A stretch of 49,042 bases of DNA from UBA11606 sp049437325 (lineage in GTDB: Bacteria > Actinomycetota > Acidimicrobiia > Acidimicrobiales > Aldehydirespiratoraceae): contig JBMTIM010000024.1 of the NCBI GenBank assembly GCA_049437325.1, positions 1 through 49,042 of the forward strand, read 5' to 3'. A model generated the notes under the pieces. It did no database searches. It saw only the letters and a list, made by a program, of their open reading frames with translations, and had not been told where the DNA came from. A program made the translations under genes and the position numbers. Below, piece after piece: positions 31,403 through 41,158 of the stretch. Numbering within the stretch: the stretch's first letter is position 1; every line of letters starts with the position of its first letter.

Positions 31403-32911
31403 TCAGCCGCCGATGCCGGCCAGGAGGCTGACGTCGAAATCGCTGATCAGCTGGGGATACACGCCGAATGCAAGCGTGATCCCGGCAGTGATGCCGAGCG
31501 CTGCCATCAGCGACGGCGTGACTCGCACCGGGGTGACGTCGCCATCGGGAGCTTCTTCGGCCCACATTCCGAGGCCGATCCGGGCGTAGTAGTACAACGC
31601 AATCACCGAGTTGACCGCAACGAACACCCCGATCACCACACCGGACGCAGTGTTCGCATCGATGACAGCTTCCATAACCCGGAACTTCGCCCACCAGCCC
31701 CCGAGCGGAGGAATGCCGGCGAGCGAGAACAGAAAGATCGTCATGGCAACCGTGAGCCCCGGCGCATAGTGGAACAGTCCCCGGAAGCTTTCGATTTCGG
31801 CCGATCGAGTCTTGCGGGCCACCGCCATGACGACGGCGAACGCCCCGAGGTTCATGGCGGCGTACACGACGAGGTAGGTCACTGTCGCCTCGAGGGCTGC
31901 ATCACCGACGGCGCTGGCGACTGCGAGTGGGGCCAACATGTAGCCGGCTTGCGCCACACCGGAGTAGGCGAGCATGCGAACGACATTGGTCTGGCGCAGG
32001 GCGATGAGGTTGCCAACCGTCATCGACGCCGCAGCGAGGATCCACAGCACCGGCTCGTAAACATCGTCACGGCCGAAGAAGCCGACGAACAGCAGGTTCA
32101 TCAGCGCCACGAAGCCAGCAGCCTTGGAAGCAACGGACAAGAAGGCAGTCACCGGGGTGGGCGCTCCCTCGTACGTGTCGGGGGCCCAGGTGTGGAATGG
32201 GAACGCCGACACCTTGAAGGCGAAGCCGATGATCACGAAGATGATGCCGAGAACGATCACCGATGACGGGCTGCCAGCGGCACTGATCGCCTCGTCGATG
32301 TCGACGAGAAGCGTCGAGCCGGCACCGCCGTAGAGCAGCGACATGCCGTAGAGCATGATTGCCGAAGCAAACACACCCATGAGGTAGTACTTCAGACCTG
32401 CCTCGTTGCTCTTCAGGTCACGCTTGCGCCAGGTCGCAAGCATGTACGCCGGGATCGACAGCAACTCGAGGGCGACGAAAATCGTGATGAGGTCACGGGC
32501 CGAGGCCATCAGGACCATGCCGAGCACCGAGCTCAGCAGCAGGCCGTAATACTCGTTCTCCCAGTAGTCGCCCTCGGCGATGTAGTTCGTCGAGAGCAGC
32601 ACCACGACGTAGCCCGAAAGGACGAACAGCGCCTTCATGAGCAGGGCATAGTTGTCGACGACGAACGCGCCGTTGAACATCGAACGATCGGCACCGTCGA
32701 CGGCCAGGGTGACGATCGGGACCATCGTCGCCAGCAAGCCGAGCGATGCGAGCAGCGGCGCCAGCCGACGGCCGCGCTCGAGCCAGATGATGTCCATCAT
32801 CGTCAACAAAGCACCGACGCCCAGCAAGGTGAGTTCGGGCGCGGCCGCATGCCAGTCGATTGGCGGCCGGACGAATTCGCCGACGGACTGGGCGAGCTGG
32901 GCGAGCATCAT
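31403..32911 (-). CDS. nuoN: NADH-quinone oxidoreductase subunit N
   Basis: A 502-residue antiporter-like membrane subunit of complex I with about 14 helices. Typical segments: LLVDIDEAIS follows a Lys/Glu-bearing helix, FAFKVSAFPFHTWAPDTYEGAPTP is the diagnostic NuoN motif, and VRMLAYSGVAQAGYMLAPL holds the conserved Lys-helix region. Its ATG overlaps the nuoM stop by one base. It would be the antiporter-like subunit nearest the K/J module in the proton-pumping arm. Confidence 0.96.
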   Translation of the reverse strand: MMLAQLAQSVGEFVRPPIDWHAAAPELTLLGVGALLTMMDIIWLERGRRLAPLLASLGLLATMVPIVTLAVDGADRSMFNGAFVVDNYALLMKALFVLSGYVVVLLSTNYIAEGDYWENEYYGLLLSSVLGMVLMASARDLITIFVALELLSIPAYMLATWRKRDLKSNEAGLKYYLMGVFASAIMLYGMSLLYGGAGSTLLVDIDEAISAAGSPSSVIVLGIIFVIIGFAFKVSAFPFHTWAPDTYEGAPTPVTAFLSVASKAAGFVALMNLLFVGFFGRDDVYEPVLWILAAASMTVGNLIALRQTNVVRMLAYSGVAQAGYMLAPLAVASAVGDAALEATVTYLVVYAAMNLGAFAVVMAVARKTRSAEIESFRGLFHYAPGLTVAMTIFLFSLAGIPPLGGWWAKFRVMEAVIDANTASGVVIGVFVAVNSVIALYYYARIGLGMWAEEAPDGDVTPVRVTPSLMAALGITAGITLAFGVYPQLISDFDVSLLAGIGG

Positions 32912-34509
32912 CAGCCTCCGGACGCCGCCTGGGCTGCGTCGGCCACACCGTCACAGCCGTCGGGCAGCTGCAGACAGTTGTTGAGCGATTCGACGACAGC
33001 CGGGTCCGTGACCTCGAAGATCAAACCGGGAGCGACTCCGAAGAGCACGATCAGGAAGAGCAACGGCGTCCACGCGATCCACTCGAACGTGTTCACGTCG
33101 GTGATCTCGGGATCATTCTTGAATTCCTCGGGCGGCTCGCCCATCGCAGTGCGCTGCAGCAGCCACAGCAGGTAGCCGGCAGCGAGCACAGTACCGACGG
33201 CGGCAACGACCATGTACCCCCGGAAGGTCTCTTCGGCGAGGCCGTTCGCCGGGTTGTACGCCGACAGGATGGCGGGGAACTCGCCCCAGAACCCGGCGAG
33301 GCCGGGCAGACCGAGCGATGCCATCGCCGTGAAGCCCAGGATCCAACCCAGATGCGGTGCTTGGACGAGCATGCCGCCGAGGCGGCTGATCTCGAGTGTG
33401 TGGTAGCGCTCTTTCACCGAACCGGCGATGAAGAAGAGCATGCCGGTGATCAGACCGTGCGCCACCATGCCAAAGATGGCGGCGTTGATACCGAAGTCGG
33501 TGAGCGTGGCAATGCCGAGCATCACGAAGCCCATGTGGGCAACCGACGAGAAGGCGATCAACCGCTTCATGTCGGTCTGGGCCAGGCAGCCAAGAGCACC
33601 GTAGATGATGCCGATGACCGCAAGCAGACCGATGTAGGGGGCCCACGCCTCGGCGGCCTCGGGCAGCATCGGGATGGCGATTCGGATGAAGCCGTACGTC
33701 CCGAGCTTGAGGAGCACCGCCGCCAGAATGACCGAGCCCTGGGTGGGGGCCTGCGTGTGTGCGTCGGGCAGCCAGGTGTGGAACGGGAACATCGGAACCT
33801 TCACGCCGAACCCGAGGAACATGCCACCGAAGATCAGAAGCTGGCTGCTGCGGGCAATGCCCATGCCGGCGTTGTTGGTCAGGTCGACCATGTTGAAGGT
33901 GTGCTCACCAAGCGAGTCGGCCGACAGGAAGAACAGCGCCAAGAAGCCGAGCAGCATGAGCGCCGACCCGAACAGGGTGTAGAGGAAGAACTTCAACGAC
34001 GCATAGCGACGGTCTTCCCCACCCCACACCGCGATCATGAAGAACATCGGGAGCAGGACGACCTCGAAGAAGACGAAGAACAGGATGAGATCCTGCGCAA
34101 CGAAGGTGCCGATCATGCCGGTTTCGAGGATCAACATCAGCATCAGGAACGCTTTCGCATTGCCCGGCGACGGGATGTGATCCCACGAATAGACGAAGAC
34201 CAGCGGCATCACCAGCACCGTGAGCGCGATGAGCGGCAATGACATGCCATCGACACCGATCGTGTAACCGGCACCGATGACCTCGATCCACTCCTTGTCG
34301 AGCCAGTGCTGAATCCGACCGGCACTGTCGTAGTCGAAGTCGATGAGCAGCCAGACGCCGAGGCCGAGCGTGATCAGCGATGTGACGAGGGCGAGCTGCT
34401 TGTGCAGCCCCTCCTCTTCCTTGGGGAACAGCGCCATGACGAGCGCGCCGGCCAGCGGCGCGAAGACCAAGGCGGTCAGCATCCAGTCGTTTCCTGCAAT
34501 GGGATCCAT
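32911..34509 (-). CDS. nuoM: NADH-quinone oxidoreductase subunit M
   Basis: A 532-residue antiporter-like subunit. Diagnostic stretches: PMFFMIAVWGGEDRRYASLKF, VKVPMFPFHTWLPDAHTQAPT, and KRLIAFSSVAHMGFVMLGI, with the conserved Glu and Lys residues on the broken helices. It pumps protons in the distal arm together with NuoL. ATG start; 30 bases downstream of nuoL. Confidence 0.96.
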   Translation of the reverse strand: MDPIAGNDWMLTALVFAPLAGALVMALFPKEEEGLHKQLALVTSLITLGLGVWLLIDFDYDSAGRIQHWLDKEWIEVIGAGYTIGVDGMSLPLIALTVLVMPLVFVYSWDHIPSPGNAKAFLMLMLILETGMIGTFVAQDLILFFVFFEVVLLPMFFMIAVWGGEDRRYASLKFFLYTLFGSALMLLGFLALFFLSADSLGEHTFNMVDLTNNAGMGIARSSQLLIFGGMFLGFGVKVPMFPFHTWLPDAHTQAPTQGSVILAAVLLKLGTYGFIRIAIPMLPEAAEAWAPYIGLLAVIGIIYGALGCLAQTDMKRLIAFSSVAHMGFVMLGIATLTDFGINAAIFGMVAHGLITGMLFFIAGSVKERYHTLEISRLGGMLVQAPHLGWILGFTAMASLGLPGLAGFWGEFPAILSAYNPANGLAEETFRGYMVVAAVGTVLAAGYLLWLLQRTAMGEPPEEFKNDPEITDVNTFEWIAWTPLLFLIVLFGVAPGLIFEVTDPAVVESLNNCLQLPDGCDGVADAAQAASGG

Positions 34510-34539
34510 GAATCAGTGCTTCCTAAGCGGATGTGAGAG

Positions 34540-36894
34540 CTAGAGGGCGAGGAGAATGACGAAGGCACCGGCCAAGACGGCGGCACCGGCGAACATGAGC
34601 GCGGCGTAGTTCTGCACCTTGCCGGAGTTGATGGCGCGGAGTTCTTCGCCGGAGGCATCGGAGAGACGACCCGACAAGTTGACGGCACCGTCGACGACAG
34701 CCTGGTCGATCTTGTGGTACACGAGCTGCCCGGTCTGTACCGCCGACTCGCCGGCCTTGTTGACGGTCCCGTCGATGACGTTCTGGTTGATCCAGTTCGC
34801 TGCCCGAGCGAGCGGGCCCTTCGTGAACCCGGCGATGATGCCTGTGTAGAGATGATCGAAGTAGTACTTGTTCACCAACAGGGTGTGGCCGGCCCGGGCG
34901 AACACGTTGGTGGTGGTGAGCCCGTTCGGGATGGCGACGAGCGACTCACCGAGCTGCTTCGAGAGTCGGTCGAGACGAATGAAGTAGTAGTAGTACGCAA
35001 AGCCGGCGCCAGCGACCGCAACGAGCGACGCCACGATGGCGAGCGACCAGCTGGGGGTTGCGTGACCGACTGCAGGGAAGTACGAGGATCCGGCCGGTTC
35101 CACGAAATGCAGGAAGCGTTCCTGCCAGCCTGCCGGGTCTTTCTTCGAACCGGCGAGGAAGCCAGGCGGAAGGTTGACGAACCCGATCAGGATCGAGAAC
35201 GCAGACAGAATGTAGAGCGGGTACAGGATGCGCGGCCCTGATTCGTGCGGCTCACCGTGGTGGGCGTGCGCTGCATCCTCTTCGTGGTCGTGACCGTGAT
35301 CGTCGTGAGCAGCGTGGCCCCCGCGGTACTCGCCGTGGAACGTGAGGTAGACACAGCGGGTCATGTAGGCCGCAGTGAGTGCTGCGCCGATCATGCCCAT
35401 CACGAAGTGGAAGGTGTAGCTACCGGGCGCAGCACCGCTTCCACCGAGGAGATCCCAGCCGCCGGTGTTGACAAGGATCTCGTCCTTGGACCAGAACCCG
35501 GCGAGCGGGAACACCCCAGCGAGGGCAAGTGACCCGATCACGAAGGTCACATACGTCTTGGGCATGAACCTGCGCATGCCACCCATGTCCTTCTTCATGT
35601 CGAAGCTGTGGACGGCGTGTGCAACCGAGCCGGAACCGAGGAAGAGGTTGGCCTTGAAGAAGGCGTGCGTGAAGAGATGGAACACGGCAGCGGTCCATGC
35701 GCCGACACCGAGCGCCATCGCCATGTACCCGAGCTGTGAGACGGTCGAGTAGGCAAGCACCTTCTTGATGTCGTCCTGCACGAACGCAAGCAAGCCGGCA
35801 CCGACGACAGTGATGGCTCCGACGGTGGCGAGCAGGTTGATGCTCGAGCCTTCGATCTGCATTCCCTCCCAGAAGACCGGGTAGAGACGGGCAACCATGT
35901 AGATACCGGCGACCACCATGGTGGCGGCGTGGATGAGCGCCGAGACCGGCGTCGGGCCGGCCATGGCATCGGGCAGCCAGGTATGGAGGATGAACTGACC
36001 CGACTTCGACATGACGGCAGCAGTCAGGCAGGCCGCGGCCACGACCAGCGCTGTGTGGCTCACCCCACCCTGGACGACCGCCTCGTTGATCTTGATCGTG
36101 TCGAAGGTCTTGCCACCGCCTGCGGCAAAGAAGAGGGTGATCATGCCGACCAGCAGGCCGACGTCGCCCACGCGGTTGGTGAGGAACGCTTTCAGCGCAG
36201 CATCACTGTTGGGCTTCTCTTCCCACCAGTGGCCGATGAGGGCGAACGAGCAGACACCGACCAGCTCCCACCCGACGATCATCTGGAGGATGTTGTCGCT
36301 GAGCACGAAGAACAGCATCGATGCGGTGAACAGCGACAGGAACGCGAAGAAGTGGGTGTAGCGCCGATCGCCACCGACGTAGTCGGTCGAGTAGACGTGC
36401 ACCAGCAACGAGATGAAGGTGACGACGAAGAGCATCATCACGCTGAGACCGTCGACCATGATGCCGGCGTTGAACTCGATGCCGCCCGATTGCAGCCACT
36501 GGGTGGAGCTCTGGACTGCGACATAGGGGTGCGCACCGCCCTCACCTGCTTCGGCGGCCACGAACCTGGCGGCGTACGCAACGGTGTCACTCGCAGAAGC
36601 CGCACCGTCGCTGACGGCGATGGCTTGCTCCTCGCCGTACTTCTCCAGCTCGAAATGGTCGCGGTGGTCCAGCCAGGCGACCCCGGTGAGGATCGCAAGG
36701 ATGAACGACACCGAGACGGCAGTGATACCGATCTCGGCCCCCTTGTAGGGCATGCGCTTGCCGAAGAACAGGATCAAGGCGAACGAGATCGCCGGGAGCA
36801 GCGGGATGATCCAGGCGTTCTCGAGGAACCAGGCGGCGTCGTTGGTGACCGTGGTGACCTTGGAGACGGTTTCGGCGGCGAGGGTGGCGAACAC
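34540..36894 (-). CDS. nuoL: NADH-quinone oxidoreductase subunit L (long form)
   Basis: A 784-residue subunit, well over the 610-660 usual for NuoL. The core is standard: FLTNRVGDVGLLVGM, ILHTWLPDAMAGPTPVSALI and KKVLAYSTVSQLGYMAMALG. The extra length comes from a 55-residue loop between the second and third helices (about 77-133), a His/Asp-rich loop (about 525-552) and a lengthened C-terminal amphipathic region in which an I-x-Q-x-V-x-D-G-x-V-N element occurs twice (702-712 and 729-739) before the last membrane helix. GTG start, four bases after nuoK. Confidence 0.96.
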   Translation of the reverse strand: MFATLAAETVSKVTTVTNDAAWFLENAWIIPLLPAISFALILFFGKRMPYKGAEIGITAVSVSFILAILTGVAWLDHRDHFELEKYGEEQAIAVSDGAASASDTVAYAARFVAAEAGEGGAHPYVAVQSSTQWLQSGGIEFNAGIMVDGLSVMMLFVVTFISLLVHVYSTDYVGGDRRYTHFFAFLSLFTASMLFFVLSDNILQMIVGWELVGVCSFALIGHWWEEKPNSDAALKAFLTNRVGDVGLLVGMITLFFAAGGGKTFDTIKINEAVVQGGVSHTALVVAAACLTAAVMSKSGQFILHTWLPDAMAGPTPVSALIHAATMVVAGIYMVARLYPVFWEGMQIEGSSINLLATVGAITVVGAGLLAFVQDDIKKVLAYSTVSQLGYMAMALGVGAWTAAVFHLFTHAFFKANLFLGSGSVAHAVHSFDMKKDMGGMRRFMPKTYVTFVIGSLALAGVFPLAGFWSKDEILVNTGGWDLLGGSGAAPGSYTFHFVMGMIGAALTAAYMTRCVYLTFHGEYRGGHAAHDDHGHDHEEDAAHAHHGEPHESGPRILYPLYILSAFSILIGFVNLPPGFLAGSKKDPAGWQERFLHFVEPAGSSYFPAVGHATPSWSLAIVASLVAVAGAGFAYYYYFIRLDRLSKQLGESLVAIPNGLTTTNVFARAGHTLLVNKYYFDHLYTGIIAGFTKGPLARAANWINQNVIDGTVNKAGESAVQTGQLVYHKIDQAVVDGAVNLSGRLSDASGEELRAINSGKVQNYAALMFAGAAVLAGAFVILLAL

Positions 36895-36898
36895 GGCG

Positions 36899-37198
36899 TC
36901 AGCCCTTCAGCAGATCGGCCTCGGAGAGGTCGATGCTGCGGCGGTTGCGGTACATGAGCAAGACGATGGCAAGACCGATACCGACTTCGGCGGCGGCCAC
37001 TGCGATCGTGAAGAGGGCGAACACGGCCCCACCGACATCGTCGGTAAGGGTGCCGAACGCCACGAGATTGATGTTGACGGCGTTGAGGATCAACTCGACC
37101 GACATCAACACGAGCATGCCGTTCTTGCGAACGAGCACGCCGTACACGCCGATGCAGAACAGCACGGCAGCGAGCAGGAGGAACTGGTTGAGCAGCAC
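36899..37198 (-). CDS. nuoK: NADH-quinone oxidoreductase subunit K
   Basis: A 99-residue three-helix subunit. VLMSVELILNAVNINLVAF carries the key membrane Glu of helix 2, and FTIAVAAAEVGIGLAIVLLMYRNR the second Glu of helix 3. GTG start, 12 bases after nuoJ. Confidence 0.96.
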   Translation of the reverse strand: MLLNQFLLLAAVLFCIGVYGVLVRKNGMLVLMSVELILNAVNINLVAFGTLTDDVGGAVFALFTIAVAAAEVGIGLAIVLLMYRNRRSIDLSEADLLKG

Positions 37199-37210
37199 GG
37201 GCGATCCTCC

Positions 37211-37741
37211 TCAGTCCTGCCGGGCCACGACGATGGCCCCGATGAGGGCGGCGAGCAGCAGCACCGAGACCGCTTCGAACGGCACGATGTACTGGCTGAA
37301 AATCGAGTCGGACACTGTCGTCACCGACTGCGGTCCATCGGCGGTGATCTCGACATCGTCGAACGAATCGACGAGAGCAAAGGCCATCACGGCAAGAAGA
37401 AGGACGCCGACAACAGCTGCCATTGCTCGCTTTTCGTCAGCGACGGTCTCGTCATCGCCCATCGATGCACGGGTGAGCATGACGCCGAACAGGAACAGCA
37501 CGATCACCGCACCGATGTAGACGAGGATCTGCGTGACCGCCACGAACTCGGCGCCGAGGAACAGGAACTGGACCGCCACACCGGCGAGTACGACGACGAG
37601 CCACAGCGCGGCGTGCACCACGTTCTTGGTCGTGACAACCCGCAGGGCGGCATAGACCATGACGAGGGCGATGACGCCCCAGAACGAATTGACCACCCAC
37701 TTCTCGGTGGTCGTGAACTCGGCGAGAAGGAGACCGGTCAC
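37211..37741 (-). CDS. nuoJ: NADH-quinone oxidoreductase subunit J
   Basis: A 176-residue five-helix subunit. FLGAEFVAVTQILVYIGAVIVLFLFGVML is the diagnostic helix 3 with the flexible pi-bulge region (YIGAVIVLFLF). The GTG start overlaps the nuoI stop (GTGA), which excludes the longer frame. Together with NuoK and NuoH it forms the coupling region next to the quinone chamber. Confidence 0.95.
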   Translation of the reverse strand: MTGLLLAEFTTTEKWVVNSFWGVIALVMVYAALRVVTTKNVVHAALWLVVVLAGVAVQFLFLGAEFVAVTQILVYIGAVIVLFLFGVMLTRASMGDDETVADEKRAMAAVVGVLLLAVMAFALVDSFDDVEITADGPQSVTTVSDSIFSQYIVPFEAVSVLLLAALIGAIVVARQD

Positions 37742-38277
37742 GTCGGTGGCACCTTCTTCACCTTGGCCTCCGAACCAGCCTCGTAGGGTTCGAAATCCGG
37801 AACCGTCTCCATCCACTCCGCAAGTCGCGACTTGTCGTGGAGAAGGTCTGCGATGCGCGGCTCGGAGAACTCGTACTCCGGGCTCCAGAACAGCGCCTCG
37901 AACGGGCAGACCTCGACACAGATGCCGCAGTACATGCAGAGCGCAAAGTCGATGTCGAACCGGTCGAGCGCGTTCACCTGGCGGGGCTTGCCGCCGGCCC
38001 GACGGGGGGGCGCCTTCTCCTTGTGACCCTCGATGTAGATGCACCAGTCGGGACACTCACGAGCGCAGAGCATGCACGCCGTGCAGTTCTCCTCGTGCAG
38101 CGCGATGACGCCACGGGCACGCGCCGACGGCTCTTCCTTTTCGTGCGGATACTGCACGGTCTCGGCACCCTTGACCGGGTTCGGGATCGGCTTCTTGATG
38201 CCATCGGGGAAGACGGTGCGCAAGATGGTGCCACCGGTGACACCGAGTCCCTTGATGAGTCCTGGTACGAGTCCCAT
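37738..38277 (-). CDS. nuoI: NADH-quinone oxidoreductase subunit I (2x[4Fe-4S])
   Basis: A 179-residue ferredoxin-like subunit holding clusters N6a and N6b. The two ligand sets are C65-x2-C68-x2-C71-x3-C75 (CTACMLCARECP) and C114-x2-C117-x2-C120-x3-C124 (CMYCGICVEVCP). It passes electrons to NuoB. The start at 38277 gives the usual N-terminal membrane-associated helix; a longer frame has no support. Eight bases after nuoH. Confidence 0.95.
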   Translation of the reverse strand: MGLVPGLIKGLGVTGGTILRTVFPDGIKKPIPNPVKGAETVQYPHEKEEPSARARGVIALHEENCTACMLCARECPDWCIYIEGHKEKAPPRRAGGKPRQVNALDRFDIDFALCMYCGICVEVCPFEALFWSPEYEFSEPRIADLLHDKSRLAEWMETVPDFEPYEAGSEAKVKKVPPT

Positions 38278-38285
38278 AGCGAGTC

Positions 38286-39314
38286 CTAGAAGACGACCTT
38301 GAGTACGCCGGTGACCACGATGTTGGCCAGGGCGATCGGAATGAGGACCTTCCACGCAAGCTTCTGGAGTTGATCCTCTCGGAAGCGGGGGAAGGTGAAG
38401 CGAACCCAGAACACGATGAACGTGAGCACGACGACCTTCGAGATCAAGACGATCGGTCCGAGGACGTTCATGATGCCGGCGCTGGGATCGATGCCGGGGA
38501 TGTACCAGCCGCCGAGGAAGAGGACCGCAGCGATGGCACTGAACACGCCGGCGGTGGCGAACTCACCGATGAAGAAGAGCAGGAACCGCATGCCCGAGTA
38601 CTCGGTCATATAGCCGGTGACCAGTTCCGACTCCGCAATCGGCATGTCGAACGGCGTCTGGGTCAGCTCGGCCTGCATGGCGACCAGGAAGACCAGGAAC
38701 GCCACGCCCTGGGTGAGGATGTAGGGGTTGCCGATGGCTCCCCAGCCGAAAATCTCGCCCTCCGCTTGGGCCAGCACGATGCCCTGCATGTTCATCGTCT
38801 CGGCCTGGATGACGACGCCGAGTACCGCCAGGATCAGCGGCAGTTCGTAGGCGATCAGCTGGCCCGTGGCACGAAGCCCGCCGAGCAGCGAGTACTTGGA
38901 GGCAGAGCCCCACCCCGCCATGAGGATGCCGATCACCGACACCGAGGAGACGGCCATGCCGAGATAGATACCGATCTCGGAATCGACGAACCAGGCGTCG
39001 GGCCCACCGGGCACCACGACCACCAGCAGGAATGTCGACATGAGCACGACGAAGGGTGCCGCTGCGAAGACGAAACGATCGGCCTTGCGAGGAAAGATGT
39101 CTTCCTTCTGGATGAACTTTCCCACTTCGGCGAGCAGCTGGAGTGAACCGAACGGACCGGCTTCCATCGGACCGAGCCGGCTCTGCATGAACGACACCAT
39201 CTTGAACAGGTGGAGGTACACCAGGGTGCCGGCGACCAGCAGCACCGCTGCAAGCCCGCCGACGACGCGCAACGTGGTCTGGAACCACCAGGGGTCGGTA
39301 ATGGCGGCGATCAT
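38286..39314 (-). CDS. nuoH: NADH-quinone oxidoreductase subunit H
   Basis: A 342-residue membrane subunit that builds part of the quinone channel. QSRLGPMEAGPFGSLQLLAE, a GWGSASKYSLLGGLRATGQ stretch, YELPLILAVLG and TPFDMPIAESELVTGYMTEYSGM are the family landmarks, including the acidic residues of the E-channel. ATG overlaps the nuoD stop (ATGA). Confidence 0.96.
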   Translation of the reverse strand: MIAAITDPWWFQTTLRVVGGLAAVLLVAGTLVYLHLFKMVSFMQSRLGPMEAGPFGSLQLLAEVGKFIQKEDIFPRKADRFVFAAAPFVVLMSTFLLVVVVPGGPDAWFVDSEIGIYLGMAVSSVSVIGILMAGWGSASKYSLLGGLRATGQLIAYELPLILAVLGVVIQAETMNMQGIVLAQAEGEIFGWGAIGNPYILTQGVAFLVFLVAMQAELTQTPFDMPIAESELVTGYMTEYSGMRFLLFFIGEFATAGVFSAIAAVLFLGGWYIPGIDPSAGIMNVLGPIVLISKVVVLTFIVFWVRFTFPRFREDQLQKLAWKVLIPIALANIVVTGVLKVVF

Positions 39315-40483
39315 CGGTCGATGTCCCCCAGGATGAAGTACAGCGACCCCAGGATCGTGATGATGTCGGGCACGTAGACGCCCTTCAGCAGCCAGGGCGT
39401 GATCGAGATGTTGTTGAACGATGCCGACCGGATCTTGACCCGATACGGGACGAGATCACCCTTCGACACGATGTAGTAGCCCATGACGCCGAGCGGGTTC
39501 TCGGTCTCGACGTAGGCCTCACCGGCAGGAACCTTGATGATGCGTGGCACCTTTGCCATGACCGGACCGCTGGGAAGGCCATCGAGCAATTGATCGACCA
39601 TCTTCGTGCTCTCGCGGACTTCCTGGAGACGGACCCAGAAGCGGGCGAACGAGTCGCCGTCGACGTGGGTCCAGACCTTCCAGTCGAGTTCGTTGTGCAC
39701 CAGGCCGCACGGGTTGTCGCGACGGGTGTCCCAGTCGACACCGGAGGCCCGGATGTTGGCTCCGGACAGGCCGTAGCCGAGACCGATGTCGGCGGGAATG
39801 ACGCCAATGCCGCGGGTGCGGGCTTCGAAGATCTCGTTTCCCTGCAGGAGACCTTCGATCTCGTCGCAGAAGTTGCGCATCTTCTTCATCGCACGCTTGG
39901 TCTCGGTGATCCAGCCGGCCGGAAGGTCGTCCTTAAGGCCGCCGATCCGGTCGAAGTTCGGGTGGAAGCGCCCTCCGGTCACGGCCTCGATCTGGTTGAG
40001 CACGTGCTCGCGGTCGCGGAAGGCGAAGAATGCAGGCGTGACTGCGCCGACCTGCAGGCCCATGTCGCCGAGGAAGAGCGCAATGTTGGCGATCCGGCTC
40101 ATCTCGAAAAGGATGGTGCGAATCCATTGGGCTCGAGGTGGGGCCTCGACCTCCATCAGCTTCTCAGCGGCAAGGATGAACGGCACTTCGTTGGCAAAGC
40201 TGCCGACCCAGTCGATGCGGTTGATGAGGGTGGTGACCTGCGGGTAGGTGCGAACTTCGGTGAGCTTTTCGTAACCCCGGTGCATGTAGCCCATCACCGG
40301 GTCGGCTGCGATGACCTGCTCGCCGTCGAGCTTGGCGACGATCCGCAGGGTGCCGTGCGTGGCCGGGTGCTGGGGCCCGATGTTGAGGGTCATGCCCTCG
40401 GTTTCGAGCTCCACGTTGACACGGGCATCGGCTGCTTGCGCAGCGATGTAGGAGAGCTGGTCCCGATCGGAGATCGCAGTCAC
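39311..40483 (-). CDS. nuoD: NADH-quinone oxidoreductase subunit D (49-kDa)
   Basis: A 390-residue subunit related to hydrogenase large subunits and forming the quinone site with NuoB. LNIGPQHPATHGTLR has the quinone-binding His residues (39 and 43). MGYMHRGYEKL contains Arg69, in the motif that in mitochondria carries the NDUFAF7-methylated Arg near cluster N2. The GTG start at 40483 overlaps the nuoC stop (GTGA). It is followed directly by nuoH, without nuoE, F and G. Confidence 0.96.
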   Translation of the reverse strand: MTAISDRDQLSYIAAQAADARVNVELETEGMTLNIGPQHPATHGTLRIVAKLDGEQVIAADPVMGYMHRGYEKLTEVRTYPQVTTLINRIDWVGSFANEVPFILAAEKLMEVEAPPRAQWIRTILFEMSRIANIALFLGDMGLQVGAVTPAFFAFRDREHVLNQIEAVTGGRFHPNFDRIGGLKDDLPAGWITETKRAMKKMRNFCDEIEGLLQGNEIFEARTRGIGVIPADIGLGYGLSGANIRASGVDWDTRRDNPCGLVHNELDWKVWTHVDGDSFARFWVRLQEVRESTKMVDQLLDGLPSGPVMAKVPRIIKVPAGEAYVETENPLGVMGYYIVSKGDLVPYRVKIRSASFNNISITPWLLKGVYVPDIITILGSLYFILGDIDR

Positions 40484-41142
40484 GAGTCGTCTCCAGATTC
40501 TTCTTCGTCGTCGTCGCCGGGCATCTGCTCGACGTCGACGATGCCGGGCCACGGCTTCAAGCGCCGGGCAAGCAGCGGATAGTCCTTGCGAAGTGGGTTT
40601 CCTTCGAATCCACTCGGCAGATAGATGTTGCGGAGGCCGGGATGACCGTCGAAGGAGATTCCGTACATCTCCCAGCACTCCCGCTCGTGCCAGTCGGCGC
40701 CCGCATAGACGCCGGTCCACGTCGCCAGGCTGAGATCGTCGTCGGGGATGTCGACCTTCACGGTCACGCCGAGCCCGTTCACAATGTCGTTGACGCGGGC
40801 AAAGACCTGGAAGCGCGTCTCGCCGCCGGCGACCCCGTGCTCGAGCGACGAATCGACCTCGGACGCTTCGTCGTGACCGAGCTCGATGTCGACCTGCGAG
40901 TCCATGTCTCGACCGAACGGCGATGGCATCCAGTCGATGGCCGACAGGAAGTTGAAGTACTGGAACCCAAGTCCGGTCTTGAGAAACTCGGCCGTCTCGA
41001 CCCACGCCCCACGAGCAACGCGGATCCACAGATCGTCACCGGGCACGAGGTGGCTCTCGACCAGGCCATCGCCGAGATCGTTGGTGAGCTGCGCAAGAAG
41101 TTCATCCCGAGCACGGTCGACGGCGGCCTCGGCCGCGTCCAT
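40480..41142 (-). CDS. nuoC: NADH-quinone oxidoreductase subunit C (30-kDa)
   Basis: A 220-residue subunit. TWTGVYAGADWHERECWEMYGISFDGHPGLRNIYLP followed by GNPLRKDYPL is the diagnostic C-terminal signature. The tail is very acidic (DDDEEE). A separate protein here, not fused to NuoD. ATG at 41142 with GAAGAGA upstream, 16 bases after nuoB. Confidence 0.94.
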   Translation of the reverse strand: MDAAEAAVDRARDELLAQLTNDLGDGLVESHLVPGDDLWIRVARGAWVETAEFLKTGLGFQYFNFLSAIDWMPSPFGRDMDSQVDIELGHDEASEVDSSLEHGVAGGETRFQVFARVNDIVNGLGVTVKVDIPDDDLSLATWTGVYAGADWHERECWEMYGISFDGHPGLRNIYLPSGFEGNPLRKDYPLLARRLKPWPGIVDVEQMPGDDDEEESGDDS

Positions 41143-41158
41143 CGTCTCTTCGGGGGTG

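Noticed and set aside
32860..34242. 460-codon plus-strand frame opposite nuoM
   Set aside because: Rich in Glu/His/Gln/Arg as expected from the complement of membrane-protein codons; no motifs.
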